Notes: generated by a model not told the origin, from the sequence alone. 64,000 nucleotides of DNA from Alectoria sarmentosa (GCA_009733775.1 WOGZ01000013.1:124001-188000); one strand, 5' to 3'; positions 33,362-44,638 are shown, counted from the first letter of the stretch. A program made the numbers and translations.

Positions 33362-33543
33362 GCTAGCGGCTTTTCCTAAAGAAACGAATGCTCAACAGTC
33401 GCGGAGTCTCAAAACCTCAAATGAGGTTAGCGGCTTTTTCTAAAGAAACGAATGCTCAACAGTCGCGGAGTCTCAAAACCTCAAATGAGGCTAGCGGCTT
33501 TTCCTAAAGAAACGAATGCTCAACAGTCGCGGGGTGCTCAAAC
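33362..33543. repeat. 64-bp tandem repeat, 2.8 copies
   Basis: Units 33362-33425 and 33426-33489, and a partial third from 33490 to about 33543. Each starts GYTAGCGGCTTTTYCTAAAG, and they differ only at a few C/T positions. The third diverges after CAGTCGCGG. Confidence 0.9.
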
Positions 33544-34095
33544 CTTGACTTGCTAGACTTGCTACAACAACACTGACCTTATCTCTCTTTTAAGGGGTGT
33601 AATTCTCGGAAGAACAACTACCTATGCTTCAACGAGTTCTGGGCGCCTGCCACAGGACACCACAACGAGCACCAAGCAAGACGTTCAAAGACCCCTCAAA
33701 AAACCCAACATGCGACAACGGCCCAAGAGAGCAAAACCCATCCGAAGCTTATTATCATCAAGCAGAAACTGGAAACTGGAGTCCTCTGATCGATCTTAAG
33801 CATCGACTTGTTTCTCCATCATGGCTGATAACCACCTACAAGATCGATCGATCGATCGTGATATAGATGATTCCGAAAGGCGAACATGGCTTAAAAACCA
33901 TCGCACATCCTGATGACATACACAAAGCTGTTGAAAAGATGGTTGGTTCCCAGCCTCCTCCGGCCTGTTGCCATGCCAGCAACATGATTAGTACTCTATA
34001 TAGGGCTTGCTCCAGGGGAGCTTTGGGAGAACAATCAATCCATTCTTCATATTCCATACCTCATATTTCAACAAAAGCCTTTGAAATGCCACCAC

Positions 34096-34123
34096 CATCA
34101 TCATCATCATCATCATCATCATT
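34096..34123. repeat. (ATC)n microsatellite
   Basis: About nine consecutive ATC/TCA units. Confidence 0.85.
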
Positions 34124-34599
34124 GAGAGTCTTAACCATAGGGGGCTCCTTGCATGAGATGAAAGGGGTTCAAGACGGGGGTACGTACTAGTACGTGGCTG
34201 AACTAAAGGCGACAAAGGATTACGTTCTCTCGACAAGAGCCTGTTTGGATGATTGATTGATTACGCTTTGGAAAGGAACAAAGCAGCGGGGTTGAGGATC
34301 TCTAGGTTGCAAAGCCGATAGGAGGAGGCTGTCGTGGGGGGCTCTACGCCTACGAAAAAGATATAGATAGGCATGGATCGATTACATGAGAAAGGAGAGG
34401 TGATTGCGGGAGGATGGGATGTTATCGGAACGATTTGCCGGGTCTGGGCGTCCTCGACGTATCGATTTCATATGTGGTGGCTCACATAAATTTGCTGTTT
34501 TTTACAAGCTCCATCCAGTGAATCGTGCTGAAATTTATTGAACAAAAATTTCAATTCCTATTGAACGGCGTCATCTGACGCCTTACTAAATTCTCTATT

Positions 34600-35898
34600 T
34601 CAAACCACATATTCCTCCTCCCCCCAAGGACAGATCTCCGCCGCCTTGACCCTCCACACCTCGAAACCCTTCGCGAAAAGCGGATGAGCATCCGGCCTCG
34701 CCTTCTCCACCTCCGCTAGGTATTTCTGCCACGGCTTTCCGAGCGCCGTGTAGTGCATCACCTTCACATCCTTGTAGACATCTTCCAAGGTCGTCCTGAA
34801 ACGTTTACCCCGCTCTTTCAGTTCGTCTTTCAAAACCTGTTGTTTGTGCACATACTCCACCGCCTCTTTGGCCGCATGTATCCTCAACTCACGTTTTACG
34901 GTAGCGTTACGGTATTCGGAGAGGAGGACTTGGTCCGGTTCGGAGAGGGTTTTGGTGTTGTTTGTAGAGAGCGGGCCTTTGAGTGACGGAGGTACCTCTA
35001 TGGGCGGAGGATCCGGAGTCGGCGGTAGTTTCCTCGAGGGTTTCCAAGCCGGGTCTCGTGGAGGTTCAGAGCCTTGCCACCATTCTGGGATGCTGTTCAT
35101 TTCCCATTGGCTGTTCAGGGTGCAGTAATCACCTGGCAGTACCATAGCCGTTTCGCGAAACATCTCGTTCAGGAGATCCATGTCGAATGCGTCATGTTTG
35201 ATGGTTTGGAGGGCAAGCTCCATACGGTCCCAGAGTCTGTCGCTTAGACTGACGAGTAGAAAAGCAGAGGTGAAGCCCGATAAGCCTTGCCAGTGGGCTC
35301 GAGGGGCGGCCAAGTCGACGGCTGGAAGGGAAAAGACGTGGTCGAGCGATTGTAGGATGATTTGGTCCGAGTCGAGGATGAGGATTCTTTTCAGGGAGGG
35401 CATGTACTGATGGAGACGAAATCCGACGAGCTTGAGGAGGACGTCCGCGTAATAAGGTTCATCTTTGTCGTATAGTGGTGGAGGCTCGTACGGTATGACT
35501 GTAGCATTTTGAGCTGTAAACAGGGAGAGATATTGGGAACTAATTGTAGGCTTGACGATGACTATGATTCGGTGCTTCGTGAGGAGGATATTGTTGAGAC
35601 GATCTATATTAATGAGGACGGAGCAGGCATACTCGGCCTTGGTGGCATAGAAGACGTACGCATAGGGGCTGGGTCCGAAATCCGGCAGAACCGTAATGTT
35701 GCCATCGGGCGTGAACGCTTGTATAGGTCCTACATGAGTATCGTTGTGTGTTGTTTGTGGTGTGACGTGGCCGGAACAGGAAAAGTCGTTATACTTATGT
35801 TGCGTATTGGGTTGGCGTACTATCCAGAACCCAAGGAAGGAGACGGTACAAGCCAAAGATACCAGAATCTTTCGTATAAAGGAATGAGCTACCATCAT
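34600..35898 (-). CDS. glycosyltransferase family 8, type II membrane protein
   Basis: Single exon, 432 aa, start ATGATGG at 35898. A short cytoplasmic tail and one membrane anchor (residues 10-27, ILVSLACTVSFLGFWIV) indicate a Golgi type II topology. A stem with N-glycosylation sequons (NDT, NIT, NAT) follows. The catalytic domain has the GT8 layout: YAYVFYATKAEYACSVLINIDRL, then the metal-binding DXD motif in RILILDSDQIIL (Asp176-Ser-Asp178), then GFTSAFLLV and a late KVMHYTALGKPW, typical of the family's HF/HY..G.K.W motif. Relatives include glycogenin and fungal N-acetylglucosaminyl- and galactosyltransferases. The donor sugar and acceptor cannot be told. A Pro-rich, charged insert (PPTPDPPPIEVPPS) sits between the catalytic core and the C-terminal motif. 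Its 3' end has a decayed partial copy at 29.7-30.0 kb. Confidence 0.85.
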   Translation of the reverse strand: MMVAHSFIRKILVSLACTVSFLGFWIVRQPNTQHKYNDFSCSGHVTPQTTHNDTHVGPIQAFTPDGNITVLPDFGPSPYAYVFYATKAEYACSVLINIDRLNNILLTKHRIIVIVKPTISSQYLSLFTAQNATVIPYEPPPLYDKDEPYYADVLLKLVGFRLHQYMPSLKRILILDSDQIILQSLDHVFSLPAVDLAAPRAHWQGLSGFTSAFLLVSLSDRLWDRMELALQTIKHDAFDMDLLNEMFRETAMVLPGDYCTLNSQWEMNSIPEWWQGSEPPRDPAWKPSRKLPPTPDPPPIEVPPSLKGPLSTNNTKTLSEPDQVLLSEYRNATVKRELRIHAAKEAVEYVHKQQVLKDELKERGKRFRTTLEDVYKDVKVMHYTALGKPWQKYLAEVEKARPDAHPLFAKGFEVWRVKAAEICPWGEEEYVV

Positions 35899-37014
35899 GA
35901 CTTCTTACGACCACCACGATTGCTAAAAGGTCGAAACAGAACGTCCGGCGGCCATCATCATTTTCGCTACAGGCTGCACTTTGCAGAAGTTGTCAAACAG
36001 GTGCTGTTAGTCAATCCAAGTACTACAGTCTCTTTGGAGGAAAATCATAGGTGCTCAGAGACGGTGTCCACACCATCCTTCAGTGAGACATTTACAATGA
36101 ATGCAGTAAAATAGCACGAAGACGCGCGGGAGATGAACGCGCAAGGGAAGAAGAAGCCCGAGGAAGAAGATTACAAGTAGCTAAGTAAGAGGCAGAGACG
36201 ACTCGAAGAGCTCCATATCTGCCGCACCACATGTAGGTAGTCTCATATGAAACACTTGAAGTTGGAACTCTCTATCCAGGACTCCAGTCGAGCAACATGA
36301 AACGTAGCCTCAAAACTTTAGCGCTTTTCTATCGAGGATCTTCCGACGACTGGAAGCGATTGTGTCGAGCTTACTTTACAGTTACGCGCACAAGCGACTC
36401 GGCGTGCTTGTCTTTTCATGGCAGCCAGAAACTTCTGGACAATAAAGTACATGTTGAAGGTTCGTCAATGTCATCCTGTCTAGTCATAAGTGGCACAGTC
36501 AAGGGTTTCAGGCGTTGATAATTTGATACTTTATGTTATCAACTTTGTAAAGTAGTGTTGCGGCAAAAGGCGTGAGGCAAGTGTGGGACGATTCTACATA
36601 GCCTCCAGGGAACTCCGAATGTTGTAGTTGAGAGTAGGGCTGAAAGGTTGGTGGCGGCGAGTCGGGGCGCCCCCAAACCTGTTTCGGGAAAAGCGTAAAA
36701 CATCTGGCGACTTGTGTGCGATAGCCACTATGTATGTACCTACCGAGCTACCTACTCTTTTGCACAAATAAAGGCTGATCAAAGCAGCGCTTACAATAAA
36801 ATCGCTGGCTTTGCGATTACCTGCGATGGCATTCTCCCTGTGATCTGAACCATACTTCTATCTGAACGAAGGACGGCTGGAATGAGGGTGCGACATGTCC
36901 AAGGAGTGATCATTTCGAGAGGAGACTGGGACCAGGATAAGCTGCAGCTCCAGGAGACTGCGTCCACGAATCTCGATATCTTGCGTCTGGAGAGACTTTT
37001 GATAATGCGAAGCT
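35899..37014. other. intergenic, nothing supported
   Basis: 5' flank of the GT8 gene and 3' flank of the armadillo gene. The plus-strand frame at 35509-36114 is an antisense shadow extending from the GT8 gene. Confidence 0.5.
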
Positions 37015-39297
37015 CTAGCTGGGTTCCACCTCCGAGTAAGAATCGCCCCCAGGCACAAGAGGTCTAAGAACGTCGAGTCGAGCAGGATTGTCAGCCTGGC
37101 AAATGTGGTCAGTGAGTGCAGTGGCATATTTGATAATTGTGGGAATTCAGACTCACACTATGCTTCAACAGCCTGTCAGCGAGGATCCGGGCATTGTCCC
37201 GGTCCTTTGAATGAGCATCTTCGCTAGAGACAACCGCGTCAAAGACATCCTTGGCTCCATCTCCACATAATTCATTGTAGATGGCTTCACCCCATTCATT
37301 CGAGCTGGCCATTAAAGCCAAGCCGAACCATCCTTCAGTTACAAGCGATGGATTCTCGGACTCTAGTATCATCGCTACCACAGGCTTGACCATTTCGTCA
37401 GGACGCAAATTCACCTCACGCGCTGCTTTCTGCACACGAAATACTTGGGTACGGACTTCCTCGCTGTTACCAATGTTGGCTGTACGCCAAATCTCTACAA
37501 TAGTACGTGCTATCTCGATCTTGATAGCTGGATCGTGAGTGTTGCTGTAGAGGCGAAGAAGTCGAGAAGCATAGCTATCATTCTCAGCTGGGGTATTCGG
37601 TCTCAAAAATCGATGAACGTTGTCAAAGCATCCTTTAAGCAGTTGTCTCACAAGCCTGACAACAGCATAGTGCAAGGTCGGACTTTCGAACTTGGACCAA
37701 AGCAGTGTAACTTTTTCAAAGCTTTCGAGTTCTTTCTTGTTTGCTGCAGGTACTGCCAGATTCTTCATAAGTCGGAGTAACTCCTCCAGTACTTGGAGAC
37801 TGCTAGAATGATCTAGAATGGATATGAACAACCGGTGGACCTTGAGAAGCATGACCATGTCGGTAGCATTTTGGTCAGAGCTCGCTACATTGCGAAGTAT
37901 GCTGCAAGCACAAATTTGCATCTGCGGTTCGTCTATTGACAGCCATGAGATGAGTCTTTGAACAAATTCCGATGCGGGCAAATACTTGAGAGTAAATTCA
38001 TTCAGCGAAGTCATGTCCCATAACTTCGCAGACAAGGCGGAGCGTAAAGCCGCAAATCGAGCTTCATCCTCGGGATCCTGGACTGGGTGGTACAACTTCG
38101 ATTCGGAATTCAATCTGGAATGATACTCTATGCTTGCAGCGTCTTGAGTGTAGGAAAACACAAACAAATCAAGGATGATCGACAGTTTGTAATCTTTTAT
38201 CAAACCATTCTGGATTTGCCCGTGTTTCAGAAGAGTAACAATTATATTTGCTAAGGAAATCTGGGTTTCGATGTCTACACCTGGTGTTGCGATGGTTTGA
38301 TAGATGACATTCACAGCTTGAGTATTGGGGTACAGCTCCGGATTGACTGCCCTCTCTTATTCAGCATTTCGCTTCAAAAGCAGCCTACATGTGTACTTAC
38401 AATCCTCAATGGCGACGTCTAAGAGGAGAGAAACTTGAGGGAGAAAATCTAGATTGTAGCATCCGCGTTCGAACATCTGGATTATGCTATGAAATAGCCG
38501 CTTGGCCCTCAGAGCCACTTGCGCCGGTTCTCAGAGTCGTCAGCTTGGCTGATTCGATGGGAGGGAGTGTAAGGTACCATAGTCGAGACAAAGATTACAT
38601 AGCACACCGATGGCAAGATCTACTTTTTCCTCTTCCTCCAGGCGATTGAGCAAGGCTGGCAGCTTCAACTTGGCGAGTGTACGTTCCCGGTTGATGTCTT
38701 GAAGCCCAATCAGTGACCGCAAACGGGAGATTTTTAAGTCGAAACGAACCCAGTTCGGCACAGGAATTGCAAATCAGACGCAGAGTATCCGATGTCCAAT
38801 AATGTTCAATCTCATCTGCAGCCAGAAGATCGAGGTAGAAATCCAGTATCTGCTCATCTCCGAAAGGTAATCGCCACGGCTCTGAGAGCGTATTAGTCAA
38901 GAGCTTTTCCTCTTTTTTAGAACACTACTGAGACAGTCATAACGTTCTTACCGTACCGACTGCCATCAGCTAAGACTTTCGTGGCAGGTACAAGGGTCGC
39001 AAGCGATTTCTCTTGTAGGTATTGGAGGATAGAGACCACAGCTCGCAAAGCTTTGCCGATTTCAAGTCCAGCATCTGCACGGTTGAGAATTGCAGGCCAT
39101 TCATCAAAGCCCAAGCCGGTCCGGTCTCGAGGCACGACATTCTCGAAGGTATCAGACAAGAGCCGGAACATTTGGGGGTTTGGCGAGTCAGGCTGTGATA
39201 TGAACTCTCCAGTATAATGGGATGGTGAATCCTCCACGGCTGAAACTGGCGGCGGCGGCTCCATAGTGTTCTGCATCTTTGAGGACCTTCTCACCAT
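37015..39297 (-). CDS. armadillo-repeat GDP dissociation stimulator, RAP1GDS1/SmgGDS-like
   Basis: Six exons, complement(37015..37095, 37157..38346, 38401..38517, 38578..38697, 38750..38881, 38952..39297), 661 aa. SmgGDS proteins are armadillo solenoids that bind small GTPases of the Rho/Rap type and act as exchange factors or chaperones. Armadillo-like units are seen from about residue 115: DTLRLICNSCAELDINRERT, LPALLNRLEEEEKVDLAIGVLCNLCLDY, then LISWLSIDEPQMQICACSILRNVA, LLRLMKNLAVPAAN and LHYAVVRLVRQLLKGC. It ends ADNPARLDVLRPLVPGGD. Splices were set by frame and by restoring the repeats; for example the 52-nt intron 38698-38749 joins NSCAEL to DINRERT. Introns are 52-70 nt. The first ATG (39297) has a poor context, and ATGs at 39276 and 39264 are alternatives. 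Confidence 0.85.
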
Positions 39298-39892
39298 TCA
39301 ATCGATCGATTCGTTACGCCGGCTGAAGCGGAGACACGATGCTACATTTGGGTCCCGGTCAAAAGGCCAACGATGCATTCAAGCTCTATTGAATAGTATC
39401 CGAACAATGCCACAGACACTGGAACTCACATGTCGTAGATAGAAATCCATGCCACTCTTATCGAAACAGAGTGCCGAGTCAAGCAAAGAAAAAGATCATT
39501 ACAGACCAAAAGCTGTCAAACAGGGGATCTCTGCAACAAGCGATCATGCTGGCTGTTTCTCAACCAATTATTAGAAGATTCTCAGCGTTGTCAATTGATA
39601 CATCGGAACCTCTTTTTTGGTAAAGTTGCTGTTTTATCGCATTTCAAGATCGGTAAATGGAAAAGGAGGGTTTGTGATGCAGACCGCTACTCGTAGACAT
39701 GTTGGCAGTTCGGCAAAACGTTATTCCGGCTGCTGAAAGCTTTCTGGTGACGGTACCCTAGGCCTGACTGTTGGGCTATTTCAAACATTTGCTTCTGCTT
39801 TCCCGATTCTGGTCTTCACAACGGTCATTACAATCACAAACCTCTTCATTGGAGTCTTTCTCTTCTCGCGCAAGGTAGCTGCACCTCTAGTC
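39298..39892. promoter_or_regulatory. divergent intergenic region RAP1GDS1-like / DPM3
   Basis: About 600 bp between divergent start codons. Nothing else is supported. A T/C-rich segment near 39780-39870 lies just upstream of the DPM3 ATG. Confidence 0.4.
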
Positions 39893-40306
39893 ATGACGCG
39901 TGCACAGCAGACCATTTCTCTAGCATTGCTGGCCTCTTCTGTGAGCTACCCCAATCACACAAGCCTGCCGGCAACTGCAGTTTCGCTAATGAGCCCGCCT
40001 CCTAGCTCTACCTCGCCTGCTTCCTCCACATAATACCCTTGACCGAAACCCTTCAAGACGAAGTCATACCAGTCGTACGCTTCCTCGTTCCCGTTTCCTT
40101 TTGACCCCAAATTCCTCAATGGCTCTGACGATATTTCCGATAAGTTCCCCTTCTGGGCTCTCGTCTCGCTTGGTTCCTACCTTCTGTTCAAGCTGGGATG
40201 GGGCGTGTTTACTTTCAACGATGTACCGGAGGCGCATAAGGAGTTGATGGGGGAGATCGATATGGCAAGGGAGGAGTTGAAGAGGAATGGGATAGATGTG
40301 GATTGA
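39893..40306 (+). CDS. DPM3: dolichol-phosphate mannosyltransferase subunit 3
   Basis: Three exons, join(39893..39940, 40006..40074, 40145..40306), 92 aa, the usual Dpm3 length. Dpm3 is the small ER membrane subunit that anchors and stabilises the catalytic Dpm1, which makes Dol-P-Man for N-glycans, GPI anchors and O-mannosylation. The spliced protein has two membrane helices, ISLALLASSLYLACFLHIIPL and FWALVSLGSYLLFKLGWGVF. The conserved cytosolic C-terminal stretch TFNDVPEAHKELMGEIDMAR continues into ELKRNGIDVD. Introns are 65 and 70 nt, both phase 0. Because the exons are so short the gene leaves no long open frame. The match over the last two exons is very strong. Confidence 0.93.
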
Positions 40307-40669
40307 TATGGTGCTGTATAAGCAGGCGTAACAAAAGTTTTCTGACAATTTTGAAGCGGATTTGCGGTTTCCAGGTCATGCTCCGACTTCACCGCCCGCC
40401 TGATGCAAAAAGGCCCCAACGTACCCATGCCACCCAAATGGTTGCCTTTCACAATTTGCCCTCTCCACCCGTCCTGCCAGAAACCATACCGAGTCATCGG
40501 TGCATGATCGTTTGGCGCTCGACTGGTGGCTTGGCCTTCCTGTGTCGTACGGGACGGTAGCCCGACCACAGGCCCAGATACCAGGATCAATTGTAATCCT
40601 CTATGACCCAAGCTTCGAAGCATCCACGACCAGGCCTTGTACCGTCGCCTTCGTCGTCACAAACGCCAT

Positions 40670-41425
40670 TTAGCCTGCGCTCTCTGCAGCCCTCCTCTCC
40701 CTCAACCTCTTCTCCGTATTCATAAACTCCCGAATCCCCACCGGCACCCCCTCAAACAGGTCCTCTCCATCCTCCCCCTCCAAATGCATGCCCATGAACC
40801 CCCCAACCTCATCCAAAGCCCCCACGCCACCCTCATCCACACTAGCATCCAACCCCATATCCGTAAGCCTTCCTTCCTCTCCAATATCCCCACTCCCCAC
40901 CATCTGTCCACTCGTCGCGTGTCTCTGCTGCCCCCTATCATGCCTCCTCCTCGCCGCAGCCCATTCTTCAACTTCTTCCCTATACGCGTCCCAAACGCAA
41001 TTCACGCACCCGCTCATGCAGCAATTATCTGGCTCGGGAGGGCGGGCTAATCCTTTTTCCCCTCTCGCTAGCCCGCGCATCCTGGCGCTCGGTCCTGCCA
41101 GCGGCGTAGAAAACAATACTCTATTATCTGGGCCCTGATCACTGGCTTGAATGGAAGCTGGTGTAGATTGAACGGTAGACGCGGTAGACGGTGGGGGCGT
41201 AGCGGAGGAAGATGAGGGATTGTATGATTTTGGGGCACGGGCTGGATTGATTGTCTTTTTAGCCGGATCTGGGATAGATTCGGAGAGGAGGAGAGAGTAG
41301 TAGTCGTCTTCCGGAGGAGCTTGGGGGGAGGAGGGGGAAGGTCGGTTGCGTAGCCGTAGGTGGGCGGAGAGGTGGAAGAGGCGGTAGGGGCGGAGGCGGG
41401 GAGGATGAAGGCGTAGTAGTGGCAT
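40670..41425 (-). CDS. OXLD1-type protein (oxidoreductase-like domain)
   Basis: Single exon, 251 aa. The recognisable part is residues 130-153: PEPDNCCMSGCVNCVWDAYR followed by EEVEEW. This is the CC-x3-C-x2-C signature (Cys135, 136, 140, 143) of the 'oxidoreductase-like' N-terminal domain found in human OXLD1 and many fungal proteins. The name comes from distant similarity and no enzyme activity is established. The Arg/Leu-rich N-terminus (LRLHPPRLRPYRLFHLSAHL) has the character of a mitochondrial presequence. The rest is Pro/Ser-rich before the motif and Gly/Asp/Glu-rich after it. It is convergent with DPM3, separated by about 360 bp. Confidence 0.8.
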   Translation of the reverse strand: MPLLRLHPPRLRPYRLFHLSAHLRLRNRPSPSSPQAPPEDDYYSLLLSESIPDPAKKTINPARAPKSYNPSSSSATPPPSTASTVQSTPASIQASDQGPDNRVLFSTPLAGPSARMRGLARGEKGLARPPEPDNCCMSGCVNCVWDAYREEVEEWAAARRRHDRGQQRHATSGQMVGSGDIGEEGRLTDMGLDASVDEGGVGALDEVGGFMGMHLEGEDGEDLFEGVPVGIREFMNTEKRLRERRAAESAG

Positions 41426-41650
41426 TGTATGTATTGGGGGACCGATGGCTAAAGAAAATAAAGACGAGCACCAAGTCGACTTGAGGCACAGGATTACTAG
41501 ATAATACAGAGATTTGGATATGTCTTGCTTTTATGCGCGGCACAAGCAGACACAATTGACGTCACGTTCTTGCAGGAAAGACGTAGTACACGAAACGGGT
41601 TATTTTTTTCCATCCATACATGCTCTAGAATAATTCTTCATAGCCTTTGT

Positions 41651-44638
41651 TTAACCAAGGCCCTGCATCTCTTCCTCCGGTATCCTGCCCTTCAGCCACG
41701 CCAGCACAGCTTCTGTTCCCTTGTCTATCACTTCCCTCCGGGGCACCCTGAACATGTTGGCTCTAATAACCAATGTTCTCAATCCTTCCGCACCTAGCAG
41801 GCCCAATTTAGGATCCAGATGAGCAATGGCATTTCCACTTACATCCAGCACCTGCAAGCCTTTCACAGGTTCGACCCGGAGCTCCGATATGCTGTTTTGT
41901 GAAGCATGGACAGAAGCCAATGCGGGAAAAGACTCTCGTAAGACAGGAAGAGACGTGAGACGGTTGCGGGAAACGTTGATCTCCGATAACCGGGGAGCGG
42001 AGAGGAGATCGAGAAGTGGGGACAGTGAAGTGATTGCGTTGTTCGAGAGGTTCAGTGACCTGAGACTAGGAAGCGAGAGGTCGGTGTGCATGTAGCAGCT
42101 ACCACCAGCGAGCTTATTGCGGGAGAGGTCCAATATCTTTAGAGAATGGCCTATAAGCTCTATCGCTCGAGGAAGCTGGGTAAAGAGGTTATGATGTAGA
42201 ATCAGTGTCGTAACATCAGTCTCGTGGACTAAGGAGTCGAATTCTGAAGGTTTGATAACTTCGAGATTTGCTGATGAACGGTCTATGATACCACCAGGTT
42301 TGATGTGCCACGCTTTAGGAATCGCAGTGTCCGTGCCAGCCGCTGAAATTGTTCCTTCGTAGCTCACTATCCTGTCTCCTACACTTTCAGACGATTCTTC
42401 TGTCAGAAGGCGGCTTCGGAGTTCGCGCTTCAGCGAATCAGTGTCCATGGTCAAGAACCTACGCTCTCTCAATGGGTTATTTGCAATTCGTAGAATGGCC
42501 AAGTTATTCATCAGCCCAAGCCGCTCATCGAGTTTCTTGATATCGTTTCTGCTCAAGTCGATACCCGTTAATTGCTTGAGAAATGTGATGCTCTCAGGAA
42601 GCGACGCCATTCTGTTTCCTGCCGCCGTAAGAGTGAGAAGCTCCGTCCATCCCAGCATCTGCGGCAGTTGTGTGAGTCTATTATCTGACACGTTGAGAGA
42701 CTGGAGAGATGAAAGCCTGATGGCTCCGCTCTCTGCGATCGAAGTCAACGCATTGTTTGCGACGTCCAAGGTTTTCAGACTCGTTAACCCAGGGACACAG
42801 ACAGGGAACAGTGCCCCACCAAGTCGATTTCGAGCAGCATCTATCTCAACCAAGGGTAAAGATACAAGAAGGTCAAAAGGCAAAGACGACAGCTTGTTAC
42901 CAGCGACGTTCAGAACGCGGAGCTTGGAGATCTCGTCGCTATTGGGTGGTAGAGTAGCAATCGCGTTGTTGGAAATGTCAAGGATTTCTAGCTTCTTTAG
43001 ATTGCAAAGCTGCGGAGTGAGCATTCCATTGAGAATGTTGTCAGCGAGTCGTAATTCCCGCAAGGACCTGATCTGTGTGATGACATTCAGACTCTCGTTG
43101 CCAAGTTTATTTTTCGAAAGATTCAACGTCGTTAGATGCTCCAACCTCCGTAGACCCGAAGGGAGCAGCCGCAGATGATTACCGTGTAGATCAAGTGTAT
43201 CCAGGCCAGCGAAGATCATCCCTTGGAAGTCATCATCCATTGCAGTATCAGGTCCAGCAACAGTATCTGGAAAGACTTCCTCGCTAAGATGCTCGAACTC
43301 ATTATCTGCGGCTACTAGCCTGACGAGGTCAACGCTTTCGTACCAAGCTCCATCACCAAGGTCGACCAAATCAGCATTATACATGTTCAGCACCTCGCTG
43401 GGCATGTCCTTCAATCCCATCGCAGCAATGTTGAGCCGCCCATCAGCCCGGGCGGAAGCCACACGTTTGCGCAAGAGGCCTTTGTTGCTACCTACGACTT
43501 CAATTCCCGGGAAGTCATCCATCATCCGTGTGGATGGAGGGGTATCTATGGTCTGCACTTGATCTATTTTAGGGCGCGCTGCTTTGGCTTTGGCGATTAT
43601 CTCACGGAGAGCAGCTGATGATGTTGGCGCCTTTGAAAGTGATGATGTTGGCCCAGCAGATTCGGAGGAAGTCTGAGATGAAATCTTTGAATTTGAAGAA
43701 GAAAAAGTAGGGAACGTGTCAGTAGATTCTGCCGATAGGGCAGGCAATATCTTCTTTGTCCCCCCAGTAGGTCTGCCTCCAGACTTGTCCCTCAATTTCG
43801 GCAGTGGTTTGACAAATGCACCTTGGACTGACGGGCGTTGCTTAGAGGGTCTTGCAGCTAAGGTCTGACTACCCCTTCCAAGTTTCATCGCGGGTTTATT
43901 GGTAGCAGTCTCATTTTTATATCGAGCTAAAGTTCCGGTGCTCGGCATTGGCGACTTCGAGTGCGAAGGTGTCAGCTCGACATTGTCATTAAACGTGAGG
44001 TTTGAATGAGGTAGACTCTGTGGGACATGAGAGCTGACGGCCCGTTTACTGGGCGTAATCTGTGGCATCCGATTTCCAGTCGTTGGCTCTAATTGGCGCT
44101 TATTGGGCGAAGGCGGCCTTGGAGTTGAAAACTCAGGTGGTAAAGGTGGCCGCTGGCCATGGCTGGTACTGGGTCGAGTCCTGCTGACGGATGACGCAGG
44201 CCGTGATGATGAGGCCACAGGACTCTCTGGTGGAAAGAAGTTGGATCTTCGTCTGCGCGGAGACGGTGAAGGTGGAATCTGGGAAAGGGTCTCTATAGTC
44301 CTGTCCGACAAAGAAGGCCTGGGTCGTCGGGGAAGCGTACGTAACTTGGCTGGAGTGTCTAGCTGGACATTATCCGCATTGCTGGCTACCGATGTTTCAA
44401 TCGCCGGTGATCCAGTAGCCCCTTGTTGCATTGACTGACTGGTCCCGCGGTCCATCTCGACAGAGAGCGTCGAACCGGTAGCATTCTGTACGGGCTTCTC
44501 GGGAAAAGCTCGACCTTTGAGAGCATACTTGGTAGGCTCTGACGGAGGATGCAATTTAACGGCAGTCCGTGGAAGAGGCAACCTGGAAAGCCTTGGAATA
44601 TCAGATGCATGGAGATTCCTACGAGATGGTGGATCCAT
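41651..44638 (-). CDS. leucine-rich repeat protein, LRRC40-like
   Basis: Single exon, 995 aa. Residues 1 to about 370 are disordered, Ser/Pro-rich and basic with many SP/TP sites. At about 385 comes LLRKRVASARADGRLNIAAMGL, which opens the LRR part in LRRC40-type proteins. From about 470 to 960 there are some twenty LRRs of the L-x-x-L-x-L-x-x-N-x-L type (LDTLDLHGNHLRLLPSGLRR, LEILDISNNAIATLPP, LQSLNVSDNRLTQLP). The end, NMFRVPRREVIDKGTEAVLAW..GRIP, closely follows the LRRC40 C-terminus. Members are conserved from fungi to animals, with poorly known, probably scaffolding roles. The long N-terminal extension is the fungal form. The promoter faces the coiled-coil gene at 45.2 kb. Confidence 0.87.
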   Translation of the reverse strand: MDPPSRRNLHASDIPRLSRLPLPRTAVKLHPPSEPTKYALKGRAFPEKPVQNATGSTLSVEMDRGTSQSMQQGATGSPAIETSVASNADNVQLDTPAKLRTLPRRPRPSLSDRTIETLSQIPPSPSPRRRRSNFFPPESPVASSSRPASSVSRTRPSTSHGQRPPLPPEFSTPRPPSPNKRQLEPTTGNRMPQITPSKRAVSSHVPQSLPHSNLTFNDNVELTPSHSKSPMPSTGTLARYKNETATNKPAMKLGRGSQTLAARPSKQRPSVQGAFVKPLPKLRDKSGGRPTGGTKKILPALSAESTDTFPTFSSSNSKISSQTSSESAGPTSSLSKAPTSSAALREIIAKAKAARPKIDQVQTIDTPPSTRMMDDFPGIEVVGSNKGLLRKRVASARADGRLNIAAMGLKDMPSEVLNMYNADLVDLGDGAWYESVDLVRLVAADNEFEHLSEEVFPDTVAGPDTAMDDDFQGMIFAGLDTLDLHGNHLRLLPSGLRRLEHLTTLNLSKNKLGNESLNVITQIRSLRELRLADNILNGMLTPQLCNLKKLEILDISNNAIATLPPNSDEISKLRVLNVAGNKLSSLPFDLLVSLPLVEIDAARNRLGGALFPVCVPGLTSLKTLDVANNALTSIAESGAIRLSSLQSLNVSDNRLTQLPQMLGWTELLTLTAAGNRMASLPESITFLKQLTGIDLSRNDIKKLDERLGLMNNLAILRIANNPLRERRFLTMDTDSLKRELRSRLLTEESSESVGDRIVSYEGTISAAGTDTAIPKAWHIKPGGIIDRSSANLEVIKPSEFDSLVHETDVTTLILHHNLFTQLPRAIELIGHSLKILDLSRNKLAGGSCYMHTDLSLPSLRSLNLSNNAITSLSPLLDLLSAPRLSEINVSRNRLTSLPVLRESFPALASVHASQNSISELRVEPVKGLQVLDVSGNAIAHLDPKLGLLGAEGLRTLVIRANMFRVPRREVIDKGTEAVLAWLKGRIPEEEMQGLG

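Larger units (their letters stand above)
32384..34599. other. gene-free stretch with tandem repeats
   Basis: No supported gene. It holds the 64-bp tandem repeat and an (ATC)n microsatellite, both listed separately. Confidence 0.5.

Noticed and set aside
33362..33543. Regular repeats, considered as a CRISPR array
   Set aside because: Contiguous 64-bp units without spacers in a eukaryotic genome; a tandem repeat.
35509..36114. 201-codon plus-strand frame
   Set aside because: Its first two thirds are antisense to the GT8 gene. There are no motifs and the codon pattern mirrors the real gene.
40720..41138. Additional frames over the OXLD1-type gene
   Set aside because: Other-frame shadows. Only the 251-aa frame contains the Cys motif.
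42441..43178. 245-codon plus-strand frame
   Set aside because: Antisense shadow of the LRRC40-like gene. The regular LRR codons keep the opposite strand open.
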